From positions 8,987,043 to 9,051,042 of the forward strand of contig NC_086362.1 of the NCBI RefSeq assembly GCF_036324505.1: 64,000 bases of DNA, written 5' to 3'. Shown piece after piece: positions 1 to 27,745 of the stretch (the first letter of the stretch is position 1; each line of letters begins with the position of its first letter). Below the pieces are notes generated by a model. It was given only the letters and a program-made list of their open reading frames with translations, did not search any database and was not told where the DNA came from. The stretch comes from Eleginops maclovinus (Eukaryota; Chordata; Actinopteri; Perciformes; Eleginopidae). The position numbers were made by a program, and so were the translations under genes.

Positions 1-319
1 CTATGTTTTGAGCAATATAGATTCGGTTAAGAGTCAAAAGAAACAACATGTACATTTGCAGTGACTTACTTTTTTTTTACAGTTGAGCTTACATTTCAAA
101 GCTAACAAATAACAAAATAACAACGACTGCATGAGATTTCTTTATTGCCTGATAAAACTATAGATCCGACTCTTACTTAACATGCAATTATTACATTTGT
201 GTTCTATTAAAGTTGAGTTGAATGTGTAGGTTTTCTGGTTTAATATTTAGTAGTTTGAGTTGGGTACCTGTAAATGCCAAAGGTGTATTTCTTCAATATT
301 TTTCTGTATGTTTCCACAG
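1..319. other. Intron sequence of the left-edge gene
   Basis: AT-rich sequence ending in a pyrimidine-rich tract and the acceptor at 318-319. I see no open exon with splice signals here, so it is most likely an intron of the SPAG17-like gene that begins outside the window. Confidence 0.6.
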
Positions 320-4406
<4,087 letters not shown>

Positions 4407-4504
4407 TTCCTCACCATTCAAGTTTTCATCCATCCATATATATCACTCCATTCTATTTTCTTCAACAAAAATGAAATATTTATATGGATCTTTATGATGT
4501 TTCA

Positions 4505-4510
4505 AATAAA
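4505..4510 (+). other. Poly(A) signal of the SPAG17-like gene
   Basis: A canonical AATAAA lies about 100 bp after the proposed TGA at 4,404-4,406. It supports transcription ending here and the use of the two last exons. From here to the tmem151a promoter is only about 450 bp of AT-rich intergenic DNA, and the two genes are co-directional. Confidence 0.65.
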
Positions 4511-4960
4511 ACTGTTTCTGAAATAATGGTAGCAGTTATATCAGGGATTTGTGAGTAGCTATATTTGTTGTTTATGGAAGTCCATTACTGAACTTAAAGG
4601 AAAAAAAACGATATGCAAATTAAGCCTTGTGATTAATAAAAAGGATCCTGTGTTTCGTTATGACAAACTTAGCCAATATAATGACCTCATAGACGAAAAT
4701 AGTGACCTGTATCTTATTTGAGATACAAACGTTATTTTGAGAGTTTCTCGTAATGAATAACAGGATCTGTGTTTTTCTATAACATTGGGAGAAACATGTT
4801 TTCATACATGTTAACGACATCTTTAAAGTAACCAATTCTGCCCATTCTAATTCAGCTAACTGGTCAATGTGCGCCTGGGTTCGCGTGTCTGCATCTCCAC
4901 ATGAATGACTCGCGCGTGTGCTCAGGTGTATTATTATATGGGGGTGGGGATGTTGGTATA

Positions 4961-5075
4961 TGACGTCAACGGAGACCCAATGCTAGGTGCAACCTTGGCC
5001 AACAAAGTTGAATAATGACGTCACCCTCCTGTTGTATTATATATTTACTGTATTTCCCCCTCGCGCAGACAGACC
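4961..5075 (+). promoter_or_regulatory. tmem151a promoter: two full CREs and a TATA box
   Basis: Two perfect CRE palindromes, TGACGTCA, lie at 4,961-4,968 and 5,016-5,023, their starts 55 bp apart. A TATA-like TATTATATATTTA follows at about 5,035-5,047, so the start site is expected near 5,065-5,075. The flanking 4,865-5,480 segment is rich in CpG compared with its surroundings, as expected for a promoter and 5' UTR. CRE plus TATA close to the start site is the arrangement described for CREB-responsive genes. That response is inferred here, not shown. Confidence 0.7.
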
Positions 5076-5308
5076 TGACACAACGCTAAAGCTTCGTGCT
5101 CACGAGCGTCCTCCTTCATTAGTGCAGCTGTAGCTCATAGCACCGGCTGGCTCTCCTGCGCTGTCGGTCACGCGCGCACATACGCACGCTCGTAGCTGAG
5201 CATCACGAGAGGCAGAAGCGAGTGGCTGCAGCGGAAACGTTTTGGCAGGGAGGGAGACAGACAGCTTTGACTTTGGACGCTTTGTCACGTTTTTGCCGGA
5301 GAGGAAGG

Positions 5309-5335
5309 ATGCAGCGGGCAGAGGAGAAACACTGA
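5309..5335 (+). other. Upstream ORF 1 in the tmem151a leader (8 codons)
   Basis: ATG with a short open frame (MQRAEEKH, stop TGA) inside the predicted 5' UTR, downstream of the TATA-defined start site. It is probably a minimal uORF that can reduce or gate translation of the main frame. It is not likely to be a gene in its own right. Confidence 0.45.
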
Positions 5336-5389
5336 GCGGGAGGAGAGACTAGGAGAAAGCAGGGGGTACTGCCTAACCCGGAGTAGACG

Positions 5390-5530
5390 ATGCTTATTTG
5401 CCGCAGGCCCCGCCATCGTGAAATTGGATACCGACCTGCGGCGGATGGGGTGACCGAGCTCGCTGCTCCGCCGGGGAGGTCCCTACCTTCGGACGTTACC
5501 GGGGAGGGAGCTGCCTGTGCCCGGTTCTAA
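5390..5530 (+). other. Upstream ORF 2 in the tmem151a leader (46 codons)
   Basis: ATG at 5,390 with A at position -3 opens 46 codons ending in TAA at 5,528-5,530, just 30 bp before the main ATG at 5,561. The peptide is rich in Arg, Pro and Ala and I do not recognise it. Its position suggests control of reinitiation at the tmem151a start. Confidence 0.45.
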
Positions 5531-5560
5531 GGAAGGAAGGAAGGAGTGGCAAGAGGGAAA

Positions 5561-17923
<12,363 letters not shown>

Positions 17924-19144
17924 TAATAAACATTTACATTAAGAGCAAGAAAGTCTGAGCAGAGGCCGAGGGAGATGAAAGGACGCGCTCAACACAAAGA
18001 CAAGAGTGGATCAGAGAGGGAAGGCAATAAGAAATGATGGAATGAATGACATGAGAACAGATGAAGTTGAAAGAACTATAGAGAGAAGAAATGATTCAGG
18101 CAGAACAAAGCGTTAAACAGATAAGAGCAGCTGTGTGAAACAGAATAACCAATGAAACAAGGGGGGGACGAGGATATGTACGGGGGAGCGATGCATACAG
18201 TACAGGAAACACACTGGTTCAGATGAGCTGGCTTGTGCAACAGCAAAATAATACAAAGTCTGATGCTGTGTTCACACCTAGCGCATAGCAACGTTCTCGA
18301 GTGAAAAGATACTGATAAACATCTTAAATGATGGTGAGGTAATATCATCATCACTTTTAACTTTACGTCAAAATCGATGTGGACGGACATATCTATGCCT
18401 TGGAGATGAAGCAGCTAGTGTGTTGCCCTCATCCATCCAAACTCCATTCAGGCAAACAAGCATTTTAAAATGTGTTGCTTGTCCTTTCGCGTACAGACCT
18501 AACATAGCATCAACCTAGACTTTTCATATATTAAAGTTGTTATTTCAAAATCTTTTGGAGTAATTTATTGCACTTTGGTAATCCGGACTAATTCCCCTAT
18601 TCAATCTACGTGTACGGTGTGAACATAGCATGAGAATGAGTTAAGCCAAGAAAGTACTTGAATACTGTAGACTTTGCTGCACTAAGATATTGAGAAAGAG
18701 GGGAGGGGGGACAGAAAGACTGAAAACATGGGAATGTATATTTCCAGATTTATCTATGCAAGAAAATGAGTGAGAGGAGTAACGGGTCGAAAGAGTTCAA
18801 TTAAAAGAGGAAATGCAGAAAGAACTTCTAAATATTTCAGATGACATCACAAAGGGTTACTAATTCAGTGTGAGGAAGTCAAAGGAGAGAATCAATGATG
18901 CGTTTCTGTAATACAAAATGACAAGTGGGGAAAGAAGAACATTCAAAATATTAGGACAGAGACAATAAGCAAAGATGAATAGTAGAACACAAACGCGACC
19001 ATGACAGACCAGGTTAATCTACATATGTTTTTTAATTGAAAGACCACCTCAAGAGGAGGAGAAAAACTAAAACAGACCAAACTTACGAGCAGCAACCCTT
19101 ACCTGCAATAACATTCACACAGTCCTCCAGTTAATACAAATAAA
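17924..19144 (+). other. Probable 3' UTR and 3' flank of tmem151a
   Basis: The region after the TGA is A/G-rich and has no open frame of note. An AATAAA sits at 17,925-17,930, right behind the stop codon, and another at 19,139-19,144. The far signal would give a 1.2-kb 3' UTR, more usual for a neuronal gene. Which one is used cannot be decided from sequence. Confidence 0.45.
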
Positions 19145-22100
19145 GATCCCAGGCTTTACAGGTTCACTTTACAACATCGTGCGGCATCTGTCTAGCAACT
19201 GTAACAGTATAATAAAATTGGAGAAATATTGATTTCCTCCCTCCACTTCATGCCTCCTCACCTCACCATTAGCTTCCGTACCACTACCGCATCCATTACC
19301 GACATGGAGCTGACAGAACGAAAAATTGGTATTGCTTCCTCTCCTTCTCAGCTCCTCTTTCATCTTCTGTCCTCCCTCCATCTTCTCTTCTCTTCTCCTT
19401 CCTCAACTCCCTCAAATGTTGTGCATGGGACATTCTGAGCAACACATCTATTGCTTTTTTAAAACACGAATAATTAGGTGCAACATCTCTTTTTATTTAT
19501 GGAAAGCATGTTGTACCGTAGTGGATTCACTGCATCCGTCAGTATCTTCTCCCTCCTCTCCTTTTCTGCCGTCACCACTCCTACTTCTGTAAAGTGCTGC
19601 ACCTCTCTCTGCTCCTCAGATCAGATTTCCCCTTCGCTCACTCCACAATTCACATCTCCTCTGCACCGATTCCTCCTCCAAGGTGAGATTTTACTAAGCA
19701 GATATATCCCTATTTATATTAAGTTTTTTTATAACCTCTCACTAGGTCCGTATATTGTCGAAGAGACAGAATGAAAGAAAAAGGTTAAGATACTGACGGG
19801 TTGCTAACACAGGGTGGGATTTCCCATGAGTATTCATTTTCCACCAGTTATGCCTGTGTAGTTGTGCTCTCGTTTTAAACAGTTGTAGCCAAAGATAAGT
19901 TTGCGTAACATGAGAAAAAAACCCTTCTTCAAATAACAAAGTACTATATATCACAATACTGTACGTGTTTACGCATGAAAAACCATCTCTTAATTTCATT
20001 TATGTCCATCATTTTGGACTGCATGGGAAGTAAAACATGAGCTCAGCTGGTATACTCCTAAAATAAAAAACAGACGAGCATAAATCAGAAGTTGGATTGC
20101 TTTGTGCAGACGGTAACATTGCTGATTACAATAGTTTGATTAGAGACAATAAAGAGATCTCTGATCAATAACGCCCAGCCCTGGCAGAGAGTAAAGGTCC
20201 GTCCATGCCGAGAAACACGACTATGAACACTGAACATCCGCACGTCCAATAATAACATTTTTCAGCCCCACTAAAGGATTTTGTACCAAAGAGAGAAAGT
20301 AAGATGAGGACATGAATAATACAATTAGAAAGGTTTAAAAATAGCTGGTGCTTTGCATCTATTAGCAGTGTGGAAGTGAAGAGAGGGACATAGAATCTGT
20401 CATAAGTACATTTAATGACTGATAATAATAAGTCTAAATAGCATTTTACTAATCCACCTCATGTATGGGACGAATACATTTCATGTATGGGATGGATTTC
20501 AACAGGCTGTTAGAGTTTCTATCCTTCAGCAAAACGCTCCTAAAGAGAGACACTTCCATCATAGTTTTAAATGTACAGTTATCTTTATTGTTATCCTTCT
20601 CGGTGTAGACGGCCCTTTACTCTTGCCATATGGTGCCATGCTGCTTCCTCCTCCTCTTGAAGAATCACCTTCAAATAATCAACAGTGCTCTCACCATTAA
20701 ATGTGTAAAAGTTAGCCGGTATAGAGATGCATGTCACCTTATAACAGCTATCGTGCAGGAGCCACTAACGGCAGCAAATCTGTCTTCCATTGCAAATAGC
20801 AGCGATCAAACAAATGAAATTTAGATATTTTAGACTCATGTAGACAAAGAATCCGTAACTCTGTTTGTAGTCGGGGGAGAGACAATTGGCACAGACAACA
20901 CGACCATCAGTGCAGATATTTCACAAAGCACACTAAACCTGCTGCAGTAGCAAATAGCATTTCCAGTTAGCTGGACATTTCTTACTGTTCCTGCATAGTG
21001 CCCTGAGGTTACCGCAGCCACTCTGTGATGATGGAAGGTCTCCCTCATTCTATTTCTGCTTCCTTCGGAGACGATACTGAAAAGCACACTTAAAGAATGA
21101 AAGCTGGAGAAGAATATCTTACATGAGGAGTTTCCTAAAAAAGAGCAATGCTACAGACGCTTCATAAATATGGATCCAGCAGAGACAGCAGGAAACGTTC
21201 TTTCAATGAAACTTTCTGGGAGAATAAACTAGAGCACGGCCTGGTTTGCTGTACGGGACACACACTCTGACACACATTCACACACAGACTCTGGAGCTTC
21301 CCTTAAATTTCGGGGACATCAAGCTGGAGTGGGCACAAGGAGACAAATGGACAGAGAAACGGACACAAAACAAACAGCAACGAGAACATTTCTATGGGAC
21401 TGGAGAACTGGAAAATGACTTGCTTAAGCAGCCGCTCAAAAGAAGAAAATGTGAGATTAAAAGACAATTATTTTTACAGCTATATATTATTATCTCAGTC
21501 TCTTGACTTGTGGATAAAAAACATCATTTATGTCCCTCAACAAAAAGAAGCACTGAAAAGCATTGAACCACACTTCTGTGTTAATTTGATTGAGTTGCTT
21601 CCACACATTCAACCACTCTGTTTGTTATGCTTGTGTATTTCAGTTCTTATAGCCACTTCAGTTTGAAATCACATGTAGTGAGCTTCAATTTAACGTCCTA
21701 ACTCTCCTAATAATTCGCCACTCAAAGTGACAAACTATATATAAAATACAATACAGCCTGTAATTTGCTGCTTTTATATCATCTACATACTTGAGTAGAC
21801 ATCATTTCAGGTTATTAAGTGATGTCTTGAATCTAAATGCCTTTGTAAGCTTCAGAATTGTTTAATTTCTAAGCAGTTTTTTAATTTATTGATTTAATTT
21901 TTGTAAAACAGACAATGCACTTCCCATAGCCTTTGATTACCGAGCCTCCAACATGCGTAGAGTGCTTGGAGTTTTGTACATTTTTATTTTAAACAGACAA
22001 GTGTGTTTCATATTTATACTGTTTTATTATCAGTGTGTGTCAAAAGTGTGTCCTTGGCCGCTTCAGGTGTGCCAAGAGAGCCGTGTGCCCATGATGTCTT

Positions 22101-22226
22101 ACACACACGCACCCACTCATGCGCGCTTGCATGTTTAGCCACAGCCATAAAGCAGCCATTATAACAGCTTATTTTAGACTAGAGTGACCATCAACCCATA
22201 ATAGCCACCCTCACACACACACACAC

Positions 22227-22282
<56 letters not shown>

Positions 22283-25200
22283 AAAGCATGGAGCTGTCCT
22301 GCTTTGTTGCCTTTGTGTCCGACGTTGCCAACTTTTCGCTCAGGATTTCAGTTTATGCTGCATTCCTGTGTCAACACAAGCTGTCTTTCACACACACACA
22401 TCTATCATGCCAAAGCAAAACACAAACACCTGCAGATAATGCCTGGGCTTACACACATAAATATAGACGAGCAGATAGTACAGGTAGAGAGGATTCAACA
22501 TTTACACAAAGTGAGAAAAGGCTGGGTTTACTCAGGAGAGAAGCTGAAAAAAGCTCATGAGTAAATCCTCCCAGAATGTCTGAGACATGTCTTATGTGTT
22601 TGTCCACTAAGTGGCAGCAAAGCCTTATAAAGTGTTGCAATGCAGAGATGTATTTTATTCAGAGGGTAAACAACAGTGAATCATGGTAGAAAACAGCTGC
22701 TGTCCTGCTCTCTGCACACACAGACGAGTAAAGCAACTACTATGACATTACTGAGCAGAGGTGCAGGCTAAAGCTTAATGGGACAGTTTACTTTAAAATG
22801 TTCCCCTCACTTGTAGTGCTATTAATCAAACTAGGTTTTTTGATTTGTTTTTAAGATATCTGTCTTCTCTACAATTTATCGGAACTAGACAGCATTGTTT
22901 TTCCATGCTCAAAGCTCCAAAAATGAATCTGAAAAAACAAAACACAACACAGATCTTATTGTTAGCAGGAACGATTTTAATTCTCTGCTGTGAACTGTCC
23001 CTTTAAACCTGCAGAGAGCAGTGCAGCTGTTTGTGATTGTGCATTTATATTCACTGGTCTTATTTTTCCTTTAACTGTCACTGAATGTGTTGCAAAGCGA
23101 TATTACCCATAGCTTTGTGGCTGGACTTGTTGATGTTGCTAAGCAGCTTTCTGAAATTATAACCACGAGCAATGGGAGCTTCAGTCATAAAAATGTCAAT
23201 GCTGTTAGAAAAAGGCAATTTGCATTTCAACCACGTAGCTCATTTTCTGGCTGTCTTCCCCTTTTGTGACGCAAAGTACAAACAAAATGATTTGTGATCA
23301 GCGTCCTCTTTTTGAAAAGGCCACTTTAAAGTACACATCCGTCTCCAATGCCCACTTAAAGTTGCTTTGATTTGCGTTGGCACAAAAACTCTGCTGTCGT
23401 TTTCCACCTTGTTATCACTTGAATACCATATACAATGCTCTTGCAATTATGACCGATGTATTGTTGTCAATACTGTAACTGTTTCTGTTGTGGTCATGGG
23501 ACGAGTCCAGTCATACCGAGTTTGTCGAACACTGTAAAAAAACATGTTTAGAATTGGTTTGACTCGAGATCACATGAACTCCAGCTGCATTTTCAGTTAT
23601 GATTTTCAGAGGGACTTTGCTTTGGCTAATACGGACACTACAAACTATCAGGTGACAAACAGACTCTTCTGATTCATTGACAGTAAATGCAATTTATATA
23701 AAGAATTCAGTGTATGCCTTTGACCTCAGACGCTTTAATGTGATTTTCTGTGCATTTAAAAGCCTCCCTTAGAACTAAAAACAGCAGCCAAGATTGTGCA
23801 AACACTGTATTGCAGCTTTACTGAGCCTTTCATCTGTGTGGTGCATCTATCACCGCCCTGCACTTACATAATGTGCAGCTGTTTGTTGTTGCATATCCTT
23901 AATGCATCAACATGAATATGTGAAAACATTAATATGTAATGTGTCATTAAATTGAACGGGAATAGATGAATCTGGTTCGAACATTTTCAGCCGGTTGTAT
24001 GGGCGTTATCACCCTCACAGAGACACCAACTAGTAAGCTTTAGAATCTGTTCTTCAATATTTACTCGGTTTGTTATTTTAATCTAAACCAATATCATTCC
24101 TGAACCTGGCCAACTAGTATTGTGTTCAAACTTTGAACGCCTGTTTATTCAGCTGATGACATTATGTCATCAACGACTATAATTAACTGATATTCAGTGT
24201 CTGGGTCAAGGCTAATTCTATGATCAGACTCAAATTAGAATCAGTATGGATTTTAATAGTCATAATTGGTGTAAGGGAGCCAGTGGATAATGACCCTGCT
24301 GCGTCACCTGATTGTTTGCCGAGTCACCATTGGACGATGAAGCTATAAAAACTAAACTATATTAATGTTAAGTCCTCAAGTAGTGGCTGAGCTTGTAAAG
24401 GCAGCAGCTCTCCAGAGATGATCACGTCACATGACATTTCAGGATGCCCATTTTCTTTCCTGCTAGATATATGATGCTGCTGGATTACCTGTGAGCTTGT
24501 CAAACAAATGAAGTGTAACCACAATGTAGTCGTTATGTACATGCAGCCTCTATGGAACAATAATGTCACATACAACGCATCATTGTCTTACACAGTGAAG
24601 CCGGGAATGGACTTTCTGTTCAAACACCGTCGAGCAAAAATGTCTTCAGTATTTAAGCTAATTAATATGTAACTGATAATGAGATTGTCAATATCACACC
24701 AGAGTAAAGTTGTTGTCACTGGCCTGTTTCAGATAATGTAATTATTTCCTTTGAGTGGATGATGACAGTGGGGGTAATGGAGCTGGTGGCAATAACACTG
24801 TTAACTGATGCGCTCCTGCAATGATGATGACAACTAATTATCATGGAAGATACAAATAAAGTCAACCTGCTTGGTATACCAGCGTTTGGTTTTGTGGGAT
24901 TCTTTTGAACCTGATGTTGTTTTTAAGATAAAATTGGGCATTTATAACTTTTTTGTTTATCTGACCGCTCCAGCTCTTTTCAAAATGTGGTTAACCATTT
25001 GATTTGCAATGAATTAACAAAAAGGATGACAACACATCTGCTATCTGACTGAAATAAAAGTAATAAAAGATACTTTTTTCTGTTGATTTCAGAACTTTAA
25101 CGGTACTCAACCACCATGTGCTCGCCCTGTGGAGAACTACTGATCCTGTTAGACATTTTTTTCCCAATATTTTCTCTTCTTGAGAGGAAGTTTCTTATAG

Positions 25201-26771
25201 AGATCTCCTCTGTTTGGCCAATGTGTTAGCTTCAGCAATTCATTTAGCTAAATTGACTTCTTCCTCAGTTTTGATTCACATTTGGTTCACCATACCTTTG
25301 TGATCTAGTTTTATTTGAACTATTTGTTTTTTAACCAGAGGAAGGATTTTGGTTGTTGGATGACTGGGTTTTAAGTTTTCAGAGAGTAAGTGCCAGCTAG
25401 CTTGAAGAAAACTGTCTTGAAAAATAGTTTTCACTGGATTTAATGACCTGGTTTGTTTGTTCTGGAGAGGAGTATACCTCTGTGTATAATTCAGCTTGCT
25501 GCAATTATGGCTGTGCTGTTGAACAAAACAACTCCCATGATTCCACAATACTTCAGTCACCCAACTCAGTCAGTAGTTATTGTTTTAAAATTGAGTCCCC
25601 TAGCTGAAGAAAAGAAAAATATGCATTTAGTTAAATCTTAGTTTTAGTTTCTCATGTAAAGCATCAGTAAAAGACAGTGGGATTATGGGAATTGTATAAT
25701 CCAGTGCATGTGCATTTCAAACAGTCAATTTGTGTCTTACTAGTCCCTCAACTGCATTGAATTGCAATACTAAATCACAGCGCCCTGTAATGTGTTAACA
25801 ATCAATGGGTGTTTGGGTGATTTTGGTTCCAGCCTCAGGCCTGAGAGGCTTTCCTCAGTCGGTTGTGAGAATGAATTATGATTATTATCCTCTCAACCTT
25901 TCTCCTAGTTCATCTGCTGCACTATAGATCACCTGCAAGGCTGTAACAGTCTGTTGTTGAGCCATCACTGTGTCCTTGTGTCGGTAGTTTCGGGTGTCTC
26001 ACATATTGTCAAGCATCAATCTGATGTTGGCCTACAGCACATCGAATATTCATAAAGGTTATTACAATGGCTGCCATTCACAGGCTGAGCATGACAGGCA
26101 GTCATATTCAATATAAATTGTTGATGCGTCTGCAATGGCATGTTTGCAGTTCTTCTCTTTGGCAGCACTTTCATCATGGTGGATTCTGTCTCTGTCTGCT
26201 ATCATCTCCACACATCTGAGAGCAACAACTCAGGAAGGAGAGGAGTTCAAAGCCACATCTGGTTGCATTTAAAGTATCCGTACTACGAAGAGGACTGAAC
26301 AACTTGGCTCTTGTCATGCAATAACTGTCTGATTTGTCTTCCTCATTGTATTCTATAGGTAATGACAACAAAGTGCTTCCTGCAAATGTGTATGTCAGCT
26401 CAGTCATGTACGGAGTCAGGAAGTATAACGTTTCACTGGATTTACTCGCCCCAGGGGATTGTCTACAAGCTACACTTCATCTGAATTGTAAACCAAACAA
26501 ACAAACAGTAAACCTAATGTGTGTCATGTTTATTGATGTCAGGAATTGAGCCCTAGATCTGTACACAGTAGATTTGAATTGTTTCAGACTTTGAATCCTC
26601 TGAAAGCCAAGCAAGTCATGCAAAAGGCCCCTAAAGTCGATGACTTAGTAGTTTAGCCCCTTTTGTGTGTCTTTGTAGTTGTTGTTTATTTGCAGTGATT
26701 TTTTTGCTTATTTGTGGTCATTTCAAGTCTCTTCAGGGTTGGTATGTGTCTCTGTGAGTGATATTTTGCAG
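19145..26771. other. Intergenic DNA without a recognised gene
   Basis: AT-rich unique-looking sequence with a (CA)n run at 22.2 kb and short pyrimidine-rich patches near 19.2-19.7 kb. The short open frames lack codon structure, splice context or family resemblance. I see no tRNA or transposon signature. Confidence 0.6.
22212..22280. repeat. (CA)n microsatellite
   Basis: About 34 CA units with one GC interruption near the left end. Confidence 0.96.
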
Positions 26772-27745
26772 CTGAAGGTCAGGGGGGCCTCAGAGGCTTT
26801 GGGCCATTCAGAAGTCCATCCTTTACAGTTGGAGGAAGAACTCTCACACTGCAGGTTCGTAGGTAAGACACTAGAGGGCAGCAGAGCCTTATAAAGGGTT
26901 TCTAATTGAGGTGATTCTCAAGTCCCCCTTAATTGAAGTGTGTTTGCTTATTGTTCAGTTGGATGCCATGTAAGTGACCATAACATACTGTTATGTTATA
27001 TCGAGAGAATCTGGAGATTTCAGGAAAGTGCTTTCTGGCATTTGTAAGTAGTTTATTCTGTTGTGGATCAATCACATATCAACTGAGAGACAGATCAGTT
27101 AGGATTTAAAGCAGACTTTTGTGTATGTCTTAAAACTTGTCTGAAGAAATAGTTTATATAATTATTAATAACATACACTATATTTGTTATATTTTTCTGC
27201 TACCAATAGATTCTAATTGTGATCACCCATAACGTCTCTGCATATTAATCCTAAATTATTGTGTTTATTTCACATTCCTGTTACCTAGTTACACAGAAGG
27301 AATTTTACTTTATTTTATATAAAGCTATTCACTGTAACACATTATGAGAATAGATGCAAGAAGTGCAGCCATATTTGGATACATGATACGGTTTGCCCAG
27401 CTACCTGTAGCAGTGATATAATGAGCCACAAAACAACTGACAGCATCTGCTAAAATATGTATGATTGCTTACAACAGTGGCCGAAGATTCTGCCTGCTTC
27501 CAACATGCAGCGGAGTAAACAGCACACTTTCTCTGGCCCTGATATCAGAGCAGACGTCTCTTTCCCCTCCTCTCTTCTCTCCCCTCTCCCCTCTCTACTG
27601 ACACTCCTCCTGATGCTTGATGTTCCTCCACAGATCTGCCTTTGTTGTGTCCGTCTCACAGAGCTGCACCTGCGACCATTTGCTCCTAGTGGAGCGAGAG
27701 GAGGAGATGTAGAGGACACATGTTTACTGCTAGCGACAGGTGGAG
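26772..27745 (+). other. Two exon-like segments, possible non-coding transcript
   Basis: Segments 26,772-26,862 and 27,634-27,745 each have a pyrimidine-rich CAG acceptor and a strong donor (TAG|GTAAGA and GAG|GTAAGG). Joined in the frame open through the first, the second meets a stop after 18 codons, so they do not form a clear coding pair. They could belong to a long non-coding RNA or be chance splice-site matches. Confidence 0.2.

Noticed and set aside
5546..5560. GTG at 5,546 as an earlier tmem151a start
   Set aside because: Non-ATG start not needed; the ATG at 5,561 has A at -3 and gives an N-terminus that aligns with the family.
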